From: Thiobacillus sp.
Lineage (GTDB): Bacteria; Pseudomonadota; Gammaproteobacteria; Burkholderiales; Thiobacillaceae
Length of the DNA stretch: 64,000 nt
Direction: 5' to 3'
Assembly (NCBI GenBank): GCA_024235835.1
Contig: JACKLQ010000002.1
Span: 248,001 to 312,000, forward strand
The stretch's first letter is position 1. Every line of letters starts with the position of its first letter. The notes beneath the pieces were generated by a model, which was not told the DNA's origin, searched no databases, and saw nothing but the letters and a program-made list of their open reading frames with translations. Of this stretch, positions 44,750 to 51,223 are shown piece after piece. Made by a program: the position numbers and the translations under genes.

Positions 44750-45193
44750 ATGACCCGCGACGAAGTCACCCAGCTCATCCTCACCGCCAAGCGCAAGAAG
44801 CAGGTCAAGTGGCGCCAACTGGCCGAAGCCACCGGCCAGAGCAAGGAATGGACGACCGCCGCCCTCATGGGCCAGATGACCCTCACCGCCGAACAGGCCG
44901 GCAAGGTGGGTGCCCTGCTGGACCTGCCCACCGAGGCCGTGGAGATGCTGCATGTGGTGCCCTACAAGGGTTCCCTGCCCACCGCCGTGCCCACCGACCC
45001 GCTCATCTACCGCTTCTACGAACTGATCAATGTGTACGGCACCAGCATCAAGGAACTGATCCACGAGGAATTCGGCGACGGCATCATGAGCGCCATCGAC
45101 TTCTCCATGGACATCAGTCGCGAACCGAACCCCAACGGCGACCGGGTGCACATCGTCATGAGCGGCAAGTTCCTGCCCTACAAGATGTACTGA
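44750..45193 (+). CDS. cynS: Cyanate hydratase (cyanase)
   Basis: A 147-residue decameric enzyme that converts cyanate and bicarbonate to ammonia and CO2 (via carbamate), serving as a nitrogen source and for detoxification. An N-terminal helix-turn-helix-like domain precedes the catalytic C-terminus. The active-site residues are R88 and E91 in PLIYRFYELINVYG and S114 in GDGIMSAIDFSMD. Length is slightly below the E. coli enzyme. AAGGAG precedes the ATG. It follows the PP2C/kinase gene in the same direction. Confidence 0.96.
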   Translation: MTRDEVTQLILTAKRKKQVKWRQLAEATGQSKEWTTAALMGQMTLTAEQAGKVGALLDLPTEAVEMLHVVPYKGSLPTAVPTDPLIYRFYELINVYGTSIKELIHEEFGDGIMSAIDFSMDISREPNPNGDRVHIVMSGKFLPYKMY

Positions 45194-45219
45194 CCGGCGA
45201 CTGAGAGCGCCGCGCCGAC

Positions 45220-46062
45220 TCAGCTTTCCTTCACCACCAGCACCGGGCAGGTGGCCTGCACCACCACCTGCTGGGACACGCTGCCCATGAGCAGCCGGTC
45301 CAGGCCCGTGCGGCCCTGGCAGCCCACCACGATGAGGTCGCAGTCATTGTCCCGCGCCGCCTGTACGATCTGGTCGGCGGGCCGGCCTTCCAGCACCACG
45401 CTCCTGGCGGTAATCCCGTCGGCGATGAGCAGGTCACGCACCCGGTCGGCGATGGGCTTGATGATGTCGCAGCTCAGGTCGTCGCTGGCGCAAACGGTCA
45501 CCACCGTCACCGGCAAGCCCGTGCACTTGGCAAGGAAACCCGCTGAAAAAGCCGCCGCATCGGCATGACGGGAGCCGTCCACGGCAATCATGATGCCCTT
45601 GCTCCACATGTCCGCTTCCTTGGGCACCACCAGTACGCTGCGGCTCACGTGGCCAATCACCCGGGCCGCTGCCTCGCCCAGAACCAGTCTTTCCAGCCAG
45701 TGCACGCCCCGCCGCCCCATGATGAGCAGGTCCGCGTCGCTTTCCTCCACCTGGCTGACGATTTCCCGCACCGGTTCCTCGCCATAGCGCATCACCGGCA
45801 CGCAGTTGACGCACTCGGTTCCCGCCTGCTGCTCCACCCCCTTCAGCACCTCCTGGGCCCGGTTCTCCTCATCGCTCACCCCCCCCGGATTGAACATCGC
45901 ATAACCCGGATAGGTGCGCGCCATGTGCATGACCGTGAGCCTGGAGCCGCACTGCTTGCCCAGCTTAAGGGCCACGCGGACGGCACCCGCGCTCACGTCG
46001 GTACCGTCGGTGGAAAGGACAATGTTCTGGAAACGGGCAAGCGGGGAAAGCTGGTCGGTCAT
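45220..46062 (-). CDS. Tandem universal stress protein
   Basis: A 280-residue cytoplasmic protein with two UspA domains (about 8-147 and 153-280). The second carries the ATP-binding pattern GCQGRTGLDRLLMGSVS. In the first, the equivalent GRRGVHWLERLVLGEAA has E instead of S/T, so it may not bind ATP. Tandem Usp proteins respond to energy or oxygen limitation; the regulation is not visible. It converges with cynS. Confidence 0.92.
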   Translation of the reverse strand: MTDQLSPLARFQNIVLSTDGTDVSAGAVRVALKLGKQCGSRLTVMHMARTYPGYAMFNPGGVSDEENRAQEVLKGVEQQAGTECVNCVPVMRYGEEPVREIVSQVEESDADLLIMGRRGVHWLERLVLGEAAARVIGHVSRSVLVVPKEADMWSKGIMIAVDGSRHADAAAFSAGFLAKCTGLPVTVVTVCASDDLSCDIIKPIADRVRDLLIADGITARSVVLEGRPADQIVQAARDNDCDLIVVGCQGRTGLDRLLMGSVSQQVVVQATCPVLVVKES

Positions 46063-46156
46063 GGCGGGCTCCGGTCTGACGGATAGAACACACCCAGCAT
46101 ACTAGTGAACCCCGTGCAAAACGCACCCCCTGAATGCCTTCTCATGGCTTGGCCCC

Positions 46157-46702
46157 ATGATCCCGGGCAGACAAGTGAGTGCGGAAGCCCGCCAGGTCGG
46201 AGAACTCGCCCTCCTGTTCATACACTGCCATCGCTCCCTGTTCGTGCTGGAGGGGGCCATCAAGGCCAGAAATGCACTGGCAGCATACCGAAAACGTCCA
46301 TGCCGGCGGCGGGCCTGCCCAGCAGATCAAGAGCTGCAGGGGCTGGTGAGGGTATACGCCCAAACCGCCTACGCCGTCATCAATCTGCTGCGGGACAAGC
46401 TGCTGAGCCCCTATGCCTCCTATGTGGAAACCAACGACGAGATCGAGACCACCCATGACCCGGTGGGCCCGTTGCCGCACGTGTCCGATGACTGCTCCCA
46501 CAAGAAGGTCCGCTTCGAGGCGAAGTGCAAGCTGATGCTCATGAACCTGGCGGGCGCCATCGACCAGCGGGAGATCACCCACGAGGAATACAAGATGAAG
46601 CGCATCTTCGATTCCGGCGTGGCCAAATTCCTCTTCCCCGGCGACATATACACCCCGGACATGGAGCGGATTCGCCGGGCCCTGCTGTACCAGTTCCGCT
46701 GA
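46157..46702 (+). CDS. Hypothetical protein with a premature stop relative to its partial duplicate
   Basis: A 181-residue protein without a recognised domain. The middle is helical and Cys/Arg-rich (AAYRKRPCRRRACPADQE), followed by QTAYAVINLLRDKLLSPYASYVETNDE. The end is HEEYKMKRIFDSGVAKFLFPGDI and MERIRRALLYQFR. The stop at 46700-46702 is TGA where the duplicate at 48825-48989 has TGG, and the frame beyond continues to match (NIEYSGRLHEHIG) up to 46744. It therefore seems shortened by about 14 residues. Confidence 0.65.
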   Translation: MIPGRQVSAEARQVGELALLFIHCHRSLFVLEGAIKARNALAAYRKRPCRRRACPADQELQGLVRVYAQTAYAVINLLRDKLLSPYASYVETNDEIETTHDPVGPLPHVSDDCSHKKVRFEAKCKLMLMNLAGAIDQREITHEEYKMKRIFDSGVAKFLFPGDIYTPDMERIRRALLYQFR

Positions 46703-46764
46703 AACATCGAGTATTCAGGAAGGTTGCACGAGCATATTGGCTGAGACGTCGGCCGCCTCCCGGC

Positions 46765-47028
46765 TCAACCGATGCGAGCCAGCAGAATCCTGACCATGAA
46801 GGACAGGCCGAGCGTCAGGACGAAGGCCAGCACGGCCCAATACCAGCGCAGGAGCACCAGGGCCGCAAGGGCACAGAGCGCGGATGCGACCAGCCAGATG
46901 AGGCCGGCCGTCATCTCGCCGCCCATCGTGCCGCCCCGGCCGGGGGTGATGTCCCGCCGCTGATAGGTCACCGCCAGGATCATCATCATCACCGCCAGGG
47001 CCAGGGACAAGATTCCCACCACGATCAT
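46765..47028 (-). CDS. Small membrane protein, 87 residues
   Basis: Three hydrophobic helices (MIVVGILSLALAVMMMILAV, then GLIWLVASALCALAALVLL and YWAVLAFVLTLGLSFMV) flank a short polar loop with QRRDITPGRGG. The function is unknown. Its ATG overlaps the stop of the exported protein upstream (ATGA), and the ankyrin gene precedes that, so the three form one operon. Confidence 0.7.
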   Translation of the reverse strand: MIVVGILSLALAVMMMILAVTYQRRDITPGRGGTMGGEMTAGLIWLVASALCALAALVLLRWYWAVLAFVLTLGLSFMVRILLARIG

Positions 47029-48005
47029 CTCAAAAGCTCCGGAAATAGCCGCCAGGGCACCAGGGGCACCGAATCCTGGCCGTTGTACAGGTACAGCAGC
47101 TTTTGCCTGCCGTTTTCGACGTTCACCAGCCTGGCGTCCTTGTCGGAGGTATTCATGAAGGACTGCCGCACCACCTTGCTATCCGAGTTGGCATCCCGTT
47201 GCACGCTGGCCCGGACCCTGAACCGCTCGCCGCTCAGCTTGGTCCCCGGGGTCACCTGGTAGGTCGTGCGTGTGGTGGTGGTAATGGCATCCCGGCGGTC
47301 GCTGGTGGGGGTCCACGTCACCACGGTGCAGGTGGGCGGTCTCACCAGCTCGATGCGTCCGTTCGGGTACAAGTGCAAGGTAACACTCTCCGCCCTGTAG
47401 TCCCGCAGCCTGGTGAAGCCTCTGCTCTCCACCTTCTGGCGGGCCTGGGTCAACGCGCCGTCATCCAGATTTCCTGACCACACCATCATCTCGTTCGGGT
47501 TCAGGCTCGTGGGTCCAGGGGGCCGGCGCCCCGCAGGCACCGGGGTCAGTTCAGCCAAGCGCTGCAGCAGTCGGTGGCTCTTCTCCCGCAGGGCGGGCAA
47601 CACCTCGTTCTGCAGGTGCAGTCGATATTCCTTGTCCATCCGCAGCAGATCCCGGGTGACATCGCTCACCTGGCGTTGGTTATCCAGGGCGATGTCCAGT
47701 GCCACTTCCGGCAGCCGAGCCATAGGCAACATCAGCACGTCGTCGGTGGCGATCATGCCCGTGCCCCGCCTATCCCAGTTGGGGTCGGCCACGGCCAGCA
47801 ACAGGCCGGCATACACGTTGATGTGATCCGTGCCCGTGGCCTGCCGCTCATAGGCCTCGATCCTCGCCTCGTTCTGCCAGAACGCCTGAGCCACACTGGC
47901 CCGGCTCTCCGCCGCCAGGCTGGTGGAGAGGCCCGCCAGCACCAGGGCCGCCAGCGGCACCAACCGCTTCATCCACCGCATAATCCGCATCCACCGCGTT
48001 GCCAT
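47025..48005 (-). CDS. Exported hypothetical protein, 326 residues
   Basis: It has an N-terminal signal peptide (RLVPLAALVLAGLSTSLAAES), then a helical N-terminal part rich in QNEARIEAYERQ and a C-terminal beta-rich part with ESVTLHLYPNGRIELV, RTTYQVTPGTKLSGERFRV and SFMNTSDKDARLV. No family is recognised. The start at 48005 is preceded by GGAGAAATGAC. It is the middle gene of a three-gene minus-strand unit with the ankyrin and small-membrane genes. Confidence 0.65.
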   Translation of the reverse strand: MATRWMRIMRWMKRLVPLAALVLAGLSTSLAAESRASVAQAFWQNEARIEAYERQATGTDHINVYAGLLLAVADPNWDRRGTGMIATDDVLMLPMARLPEVALDIALDNQRQVSDVTRDLLRMDKEYRLHLQNEVLPALREKSHRLLQRLAELTPVPAGRRPPGPTSLNPNEMMVWSGNLDDGALTQARQKVESRGFTRLRDYRAESVTLHLYPNGRIELVRPPTCTVVTWTPTSDRRDAITTTTRTTYQVTPGTKLSGERFRVRASVQRDANSDSKVVRQSFMNTSDKDARLVNVENGRQKLLYLYNGQDSVPLVPWRLFPELLR

Positions 48006-48006
48006 G

Positions 48007-48750
48007 TCATTTCTCCTTTCCACCGCGGAACCGCCCCAGGGCCTCAAGGAAGCCATGGGCGTGAAGCCGCTTCGCCATCTCAAAAGGGGTTTCCCGCAAG
48101 GGTGTACGGATATCCGGGCCCGCCCCCAGGGCCAGACAAACCCCCGCCAGGGCCGGCTCGTCATTGCTGGCGGCCTGGTGCAGCAGCGTCCAGCCGTCCC
48201 GGTCACAGGCATTGATATCTGACCTGCCCTGCTGCACCAGCAAGTTGAGGACCGACACTCCGCCGGACCGGTCGATGGCCTCGGTGAACAACAGGCCCGC
48301 CCGCAGCAGGGGCGTTTCACCCCGCTCATCCCGTTTTCCGGCGTCGGCGCCGGCATGGAGCAAAACCGCTACCAGGCCCGCGCTGCCAGGCCGGGTCACG
48401 GCATGGTGCAGCGGCGCCCACCCCTGGGTATCCGTCCGGCGTACATCCGCACCCGCCCGGATCAGCACCCGCGCCACCCGGGCATCGGCCACCACCATCA
48501 GGGCCGTCATGCCCGTATCCGCCATAACGGCATCAGGTGACACGCCGGCGCCGAGCAGGTCCACCACCCGGGCCACATCTCCCTGGGCCGCCGCCACGTT
48601 CAACTGGAGGGCCAAGGGAGGCTCGGCAAAAGGCGAAGACGGGGGAAACCGGTCTGGTTGGGGAGTAGGACCGGCGTACAGGCCACCACCTACTGTCGTC
48701 AGGATCAGTAAAAGCCCGGCCCAAAGCAAATCTCGCAACTGGCGGTTCAT
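48007..48750 (-). CDS. Exported ankyrin-repeat protein
   Basis: A 247-residue protein with a signal peptide (LLWAGLLLILTTVGGGLYA) and about five ankyrin repeats, recognisable as NVAAAQGDVARVVDLLGAG, GWAPLHHAV with LHAGADAGKRDERGETPLL, and DRDGWTLLHQAA with LGAGPDI. Ankyrin repeats mediate protein binding, so it probably scaffolds or inhibits a periplasmic partner. The stop is 1 bp from the start of the next gene. An inverted repeat GGAGGTGA/TCACCTCC lies just upstream (about 48760-48790). Confidence 0.8.
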   Translation of the reverse strand: MNRQLRDLLWAGLLLILTTVGGGLYAGPTPQPDRFPPSSPFAEPPLALQLNVAAAQGDVARVVDLLGAGVSPDAVMADTGMTALMVVADARVARVLIRAGADVRRTDTQGWAPLHHAVTRPGSAGLVAVLLHAGADAGKRDERGETPLLRAGLLFTEAIDRSGGVSVLNLLVQQGRSDINACDRDGWTLLHQAASNDEPALAGVCLALGAGPDIRTPLRETPFEMAKRLHAHGFLEALGRFRGGKEK

Positions 48751-48824
48751 TGTTATGGAGGTGACGCGCAGCCATGGCCATCACCTCCTTTCCACTATAG
48801 GCCTGCCCGCAGTTTTGAAACGCC

Positions 48825-48989
48825 CATGAGGAATACGAGGTGAAGCGCATCTTCGATTCCGGCGTGGCCGAGTTCCTCTTCCCCGACGACATCTACAACC
48901 TGGACATGGAGCGGATTCGCCAGGCCCTACTGGACCAGTTCCGCTGGAACATCGAGTATTCAGGACGGCTGCACGAGCATATCGGCTGA
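48825..48989 (+). pseudogene. 3' fragment of a paralogue of the 46157-46702 gene
   Basis: A 55-codon open stretch without a start repeats the C-terminus of the hypothetical gene 2 kb upstream: HEEYEVKRIFDSGVAEFLFP, MERIRQALLDQFRW and NIEYSGRLHEHIG before the stop. Similarity begins abruptly at about 48823. It is a duplicated, orphaned 3' end. It preserves the TGG codon that is TGA in the upstream copy. Confidence 0.8.
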
Positions 48990-48999
48990 GGCCCATTAC

Positions 49000-49018
49000 G
49001 TAGCTTATAGGCTACAAT
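49000..49018 (+). promoter_or_regulatory. Palindromic operator overlapping the -10 box of the RelE/HigA-type module
   Basis: GTAGC-TTATAG-GCTAC (49000-49015) is a near-perfect 16-bp palindrome overlapping a TACAAT -10 box (49013-49018), 8 bp before the toxin ATG. This is the expected position for autorepression by the antitoxin. Confidence 0.65.
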
Positions 49019-49025
49019 AATCCCC

Positions 49026-49349
49026 ATGATCTGCGTTCGCCGTTATCAGACCGAGGATGGCAAGGAGCCCATGACCGACTGGCTCCTGTCCCTGCGGGAG
49101 AAACAGGCGCAAGCCAAAATCCGGTTGCGTCTCAAGCGTCTGGAAGCAGGCATATTCGGTGATAGCGAGCCGGTGGGCGAAGGCGTTCTCGAATTGAAGG
49201 AGCACCTGGGCGCTGGCTACCGGGTCTATTTCGGGCGCCATGGCCAGACAGTCGTAATCCTCCTTTGCGGAGGATCGAAGAAGAGCCAGGCAGCGGACAT
49301 CAGGACAGCGAAGGAATATTGGGCAGATTGGAAACGGAGGCAGGTATGA
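49026..49349 (+). CDS. higB: RelE/HigB-type toxin
   Basis: A 107-residue RelE/ParE-superfamily (phage Gp49-like, HigB-2 type) toxin, presumably an mRNA interferase. It shows the family's FLDWLLSL-like MTDWLLSLREKQAQAKIRLRLKRLEAG, LELKEHLGAGYRVYFGRHG and VVILLCGGSKKSQAADIRTAKEYWAD. The toxin precedes its antitoxin, as in HigBA, and its TGA overlaps the antitoxin ATG. Confidence 0.9.
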   Translation: MICVRRYQTEDGKEPMTDWLLSLREKQAQAKIRLRLKRLEAGIFGDSEPVGEGVLELKEHLGAGYRVYFGRHGQTVVILLCGGSKKSQAADIRTAKEYWADWKRRQV

Positions 49350-49678
49350 GCAAGAAGCTAGAGGGTGCCGTATCCCACCATGATCGCGAGGTAGAAGAAC
49401 TGCGCTCCGATAGGGAACTGGCTGTCGCCTATCTCAAGACCGCCATGGAGTCCCTGGACGATCCCGATGACCGGGCGGCGGGCCTGCTGGCGCTGCGCAC
49501 CATCGCCGAGGCCTACGGAGGTCTGGGGGCCGTGGCCGCGGAAGCCGGCCTGAGCCGGGAATCCTTGTACCGAGCCCTTTCACCCAAGGGCAACCCAACC
49601 CTCAAGACCATCCTGGCCGTACTCAAGGCCGTGGGCATGAAACTGTCCGTGGAGCCCGAGCACCGAGTCGCAGTCTGA
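49346..49678 (+). CDS. higA: HigA-type antitoxin
   Basis: A 110-residue Xre-like antitoxin. The helix-turn-helix is in LGAVAAEAGLSRESLYRALSPKGNPTLKTILAVLKAVGMKL, the addiction-module antidote signature. The N-terminal ~50 residues are polar and probably wrap the toxin. It is translationally coupled to the toxin (ATGA). It likely binds the palindrome at 49000-49015. Confidence 0.9.
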   Translation: MSKKLEGAVSHHDREVEELRSDRELAVAYLKTAMESLDDPDDRAAGLLALRTIAEAYGGLGAVAAEAGLSRESLYRALSPKGNPTLKTILAVLKAVGMKLSVEPEHRVAV

Positions 49679-49738
49679 ATGGCCGTCGATCTACACAGGT
49701 GAAATTGAAACGGGTGACAGAGATCAGGGAGTAGATTC

Positions 49739-49954
49739 ATGATCCGGAAAAACCAATCCAGGCTGACCCCGGTGACTGCCAAGGACTTTGGGCAGTCAAC
49801 CCTGAACGAGGTCATCGGCTGTACCGGCTACAAGGGGCCGAGCAAGTCGGTCGAAGACATGGAGACGGCCATTTGCCGCCGGCTTCAATGCCCAGATACC
49901 GAAAGGCCTCCGCTTTTTATCCCAACGAGGTTTTCAGCAATTCTTCGCGGGTAA
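49739..49954 (+). pseudogene. Possible remnant of an AbrB-type antitoxin
   Basis: A 71-codon frame. Residues ~18-46 (FGQSTLNEVIGCTGYKGPSK and SVEDMETAI) resemble the C-terminal tail of AbrB/MazE-like antitoxins (GCxxYxGPxKTVEEMxxAI). The DNA-binding N-terminal half is missing, and the last third (CPDTERPPLFIP) overlaps the HicB-like gene on the other strand. It may be a decayed antitoxin. Confidence 0.35.
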
Positions 49955-50132
49955 TGTGCAAGCGGATGAGCCTGGGTCTATCCGCTTCGTCAAAGTGGCA
50001 GCGCACGGCATCCCTTACCTGGGCGTGCAGGGCATGAAGGTCATCCGCCTCGGTGAATATGTCCACGCCCATGGCCCGGGCGACAAAGCCACCCTCGGGG
50101 GCTTCCTCAACGACGAAATGAATTTCGGGCAT
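49917..50132 (-). CDS. HicB-like small protein
   Basis: A 71-residue protein, MPEIHFVVEEAPEGGFVARA followed by FTEADDLHALHAQVRDAV and a terminal REELLKTS. It is the small beta-alpha HicB-like type (degenerate RNase H fold, no DNA-binding extension). Such proteins are usually paired with HicA toxins; no HicA frame is seen on either side here. The TacT-like gene lies 20 bp upstream in the same direction. Confidence 0.6.
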   Translation of the reverse strand: MPEIHFVVEEAPEGGFVARAMGVDIFTEADDLHALHAQVRDAVRCHFDEADRPRLIRLHITREELLKTSLG

Positions 50133-50152
50133 GGAAGGGCGCCTTTACTTCA

Positions 50153-50644
50153 TTACCCCACCCTCAAAGACATCACCAACATCATTGGCCTGACCGGCGA
50201 TGCCACGAACCCATATCGCTCGTAAAACGCTTTGGCCTCTTCCGACAAGGCGTGCACAAGCAAGCCACGAATCCCGAGAATCCCGGCCGCGGCCTGGGTG
50301 CGCTCCACCGCATCGCGCAACAGCGCAACACCCAGACCCTGTCCCTGCATCGTCCCATCCACCGCCAGTCTGCCCAGCAGGGCCATGGGAATGGGGTCGG
50401 GCATATTGCGGCGCAGTCCGGAAGGCGATTCGTTCAGGGCCAGGGCGCCGGATGCCAGACAGTAATAGCCCATCACCCGTTGCGCTTCGTCCGCCACCAC
50501 GTAGGTGCGGGATGCACCGGATGCCTGGTTGGCGCGCGCCCTGCGTTTCAGCCAGTCATCCAGATTGGTTACACCGCAGGAAAATCCATCCAGGACATGG
50601 GCGTCACCCAGTGGCGCCGGGGCCTGGAGCATCAGGCCTTCCAA
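50153..50644 (-). CDS. GNAT acetyltransferase toxin (TacT-like)
   Basis: A 163-residue GCN5-related acetyltransferase of the type paired with DUF1778 antitoxins; TacT-like members acetylate aminoacyl-tRNA. The entry motif FSCGVTNLDDWLKRRA, core RLAVDGTMQGQGLGVALLRDA (acetyl-CoA loop QGQGLG) and YERYGFV are visible. Its start overlaps the end of the antitoxin gene by 13 bp. Confidence 0.9.
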   Translation of the reverse strand: MEGLMLQAPAPLGDAHVLDGFSCGVTNLDDWLKRRARANQASGASRTYVVADEAQRVMGYYCLASGALALNESPSGLRRNMPDPIPMALLGRLAVDGTMQGQGLGVALLRDAVERTQAAAGILGIRGLLVHALSEEAKAFYERYGFVASPVRPMMLVMSLRVG

Positions 50645-50916
50645 GGCTGTTTGGCGTTCATCAACCGCGCATAGCCCTCACCCCCCGGCGGCTGGTCGAG
50701 CACGGCCAGAAAGTGGTCGTAGGTCTTCCGGTCCACACGCACCAGGGTTTGGTCGAGCAGGGTTTCCTCGGCGGCACGTCGGGCTGCGTCAATCATGAAT
50801 TCCGACCGGGACTTGCCCTGGCTGCGCGCGGCTTGATCAATGAGGTCACGGATTTCCTCGCGCACGCGGAGGTTCACGGGGCGGGTAACGGATTCGGTAT
50901 TAACGGGGGTATGCAT
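50632..50916 (-). CDS. DUF1778 (TacA-like) antitoxin
   Basis: A 94-residue ribbon-helix-helix antitoxin. The segment VNLRVREEIRDLIDQAARSQGKSRSEFMIDAARRAAEE is the DUF1778 DNA-binding signature, and the C-terminal YDHFLAVLDQPPG wraps the acetyltransferase. The start at 50916 has GAGG upstream. It is first in the TacA-TacT pair. Confidence 0.9.
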   Translation of the reverse strand: MHTPVNTESVTRPVNLRVREEIRDLIDQAARSQGKSRSEFMIDAARRAAEETLLDQTLVRVDRKTYDHFLAVLDQPPGGEGYARLMNAKQPWKA

Positions 50917-50951
50917 GGGTCGCCTCAATATGACCGGGTAGGTTTTCATGA

Positions 50952-50964
50952 TACACATTGTGTA
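50952..50964. promoter_or_regulatory. Palindrome upstream of the DUF1778 antitoxin
   Basis: TACACA-T-TGTGTA is a perfect inverted repeat 36 bp before the antitoxin ATG, a plausible operator for the ribbon-helix-helix antitoxin. Confidence 0.5.
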
Positions 50965-51109
50965 CCAGTCTGTGGCACATTGATGACTCTGAAATCAGTG
51001 CTCCGGCGCCCCAATCCCTCCGCTCAAATCCAGTGCACCACGCCCCGCCGCAGTGCGCAACCTTATTCCTCCACAAGCCATCCCCTTGATTTATATAGCC
51101 AACATTCCC

Positions 51110-51125
51110 TGGCACAGCCATTGCT
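51110..51125 (+). promoter_or_regulatory. Sigma-54 (-24/-12) promoter of nirB
   Basis: TGGCACA-GCCA-TTGCT has GG (51111-51112) and GC (51123-51124) with exactly 10 bp between, a near-perfect RpoN promoter. Transcription would start near 51136. Confidence 0.8.
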
Positions 51126-51161
51126 ATTAGCTAACCAGGTCATTACAGCCTAAGCGATCTT

Positions 51162-51205
51162 GGACAACGGCGTCCTTCCCTTCGGGGTCGGATGCCGTTT
51201 TTTTT
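51162..51205 (+). promoter_or_regulatory. ANTAR-type hexaloop overlapping a terminator (nirB leader)
   Basis: P2 is GGAC-AACGGC-GTCC (51162-51175), with loop A1 and G4. Its 3' half lies in the terminator stem ACGGCGTCC (51167-51175) with GGATGCCGT (51190-51198), followed by eight T (51198-51205). The loop of the terminator contains a nested CCC-TTCG-GGG. A clean P1 hexaloop was not found between the predicted start site and P2. Confidence 0.75.
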
Positions 51206-51223
51206 GCCTAGAGGGACAGAAGC

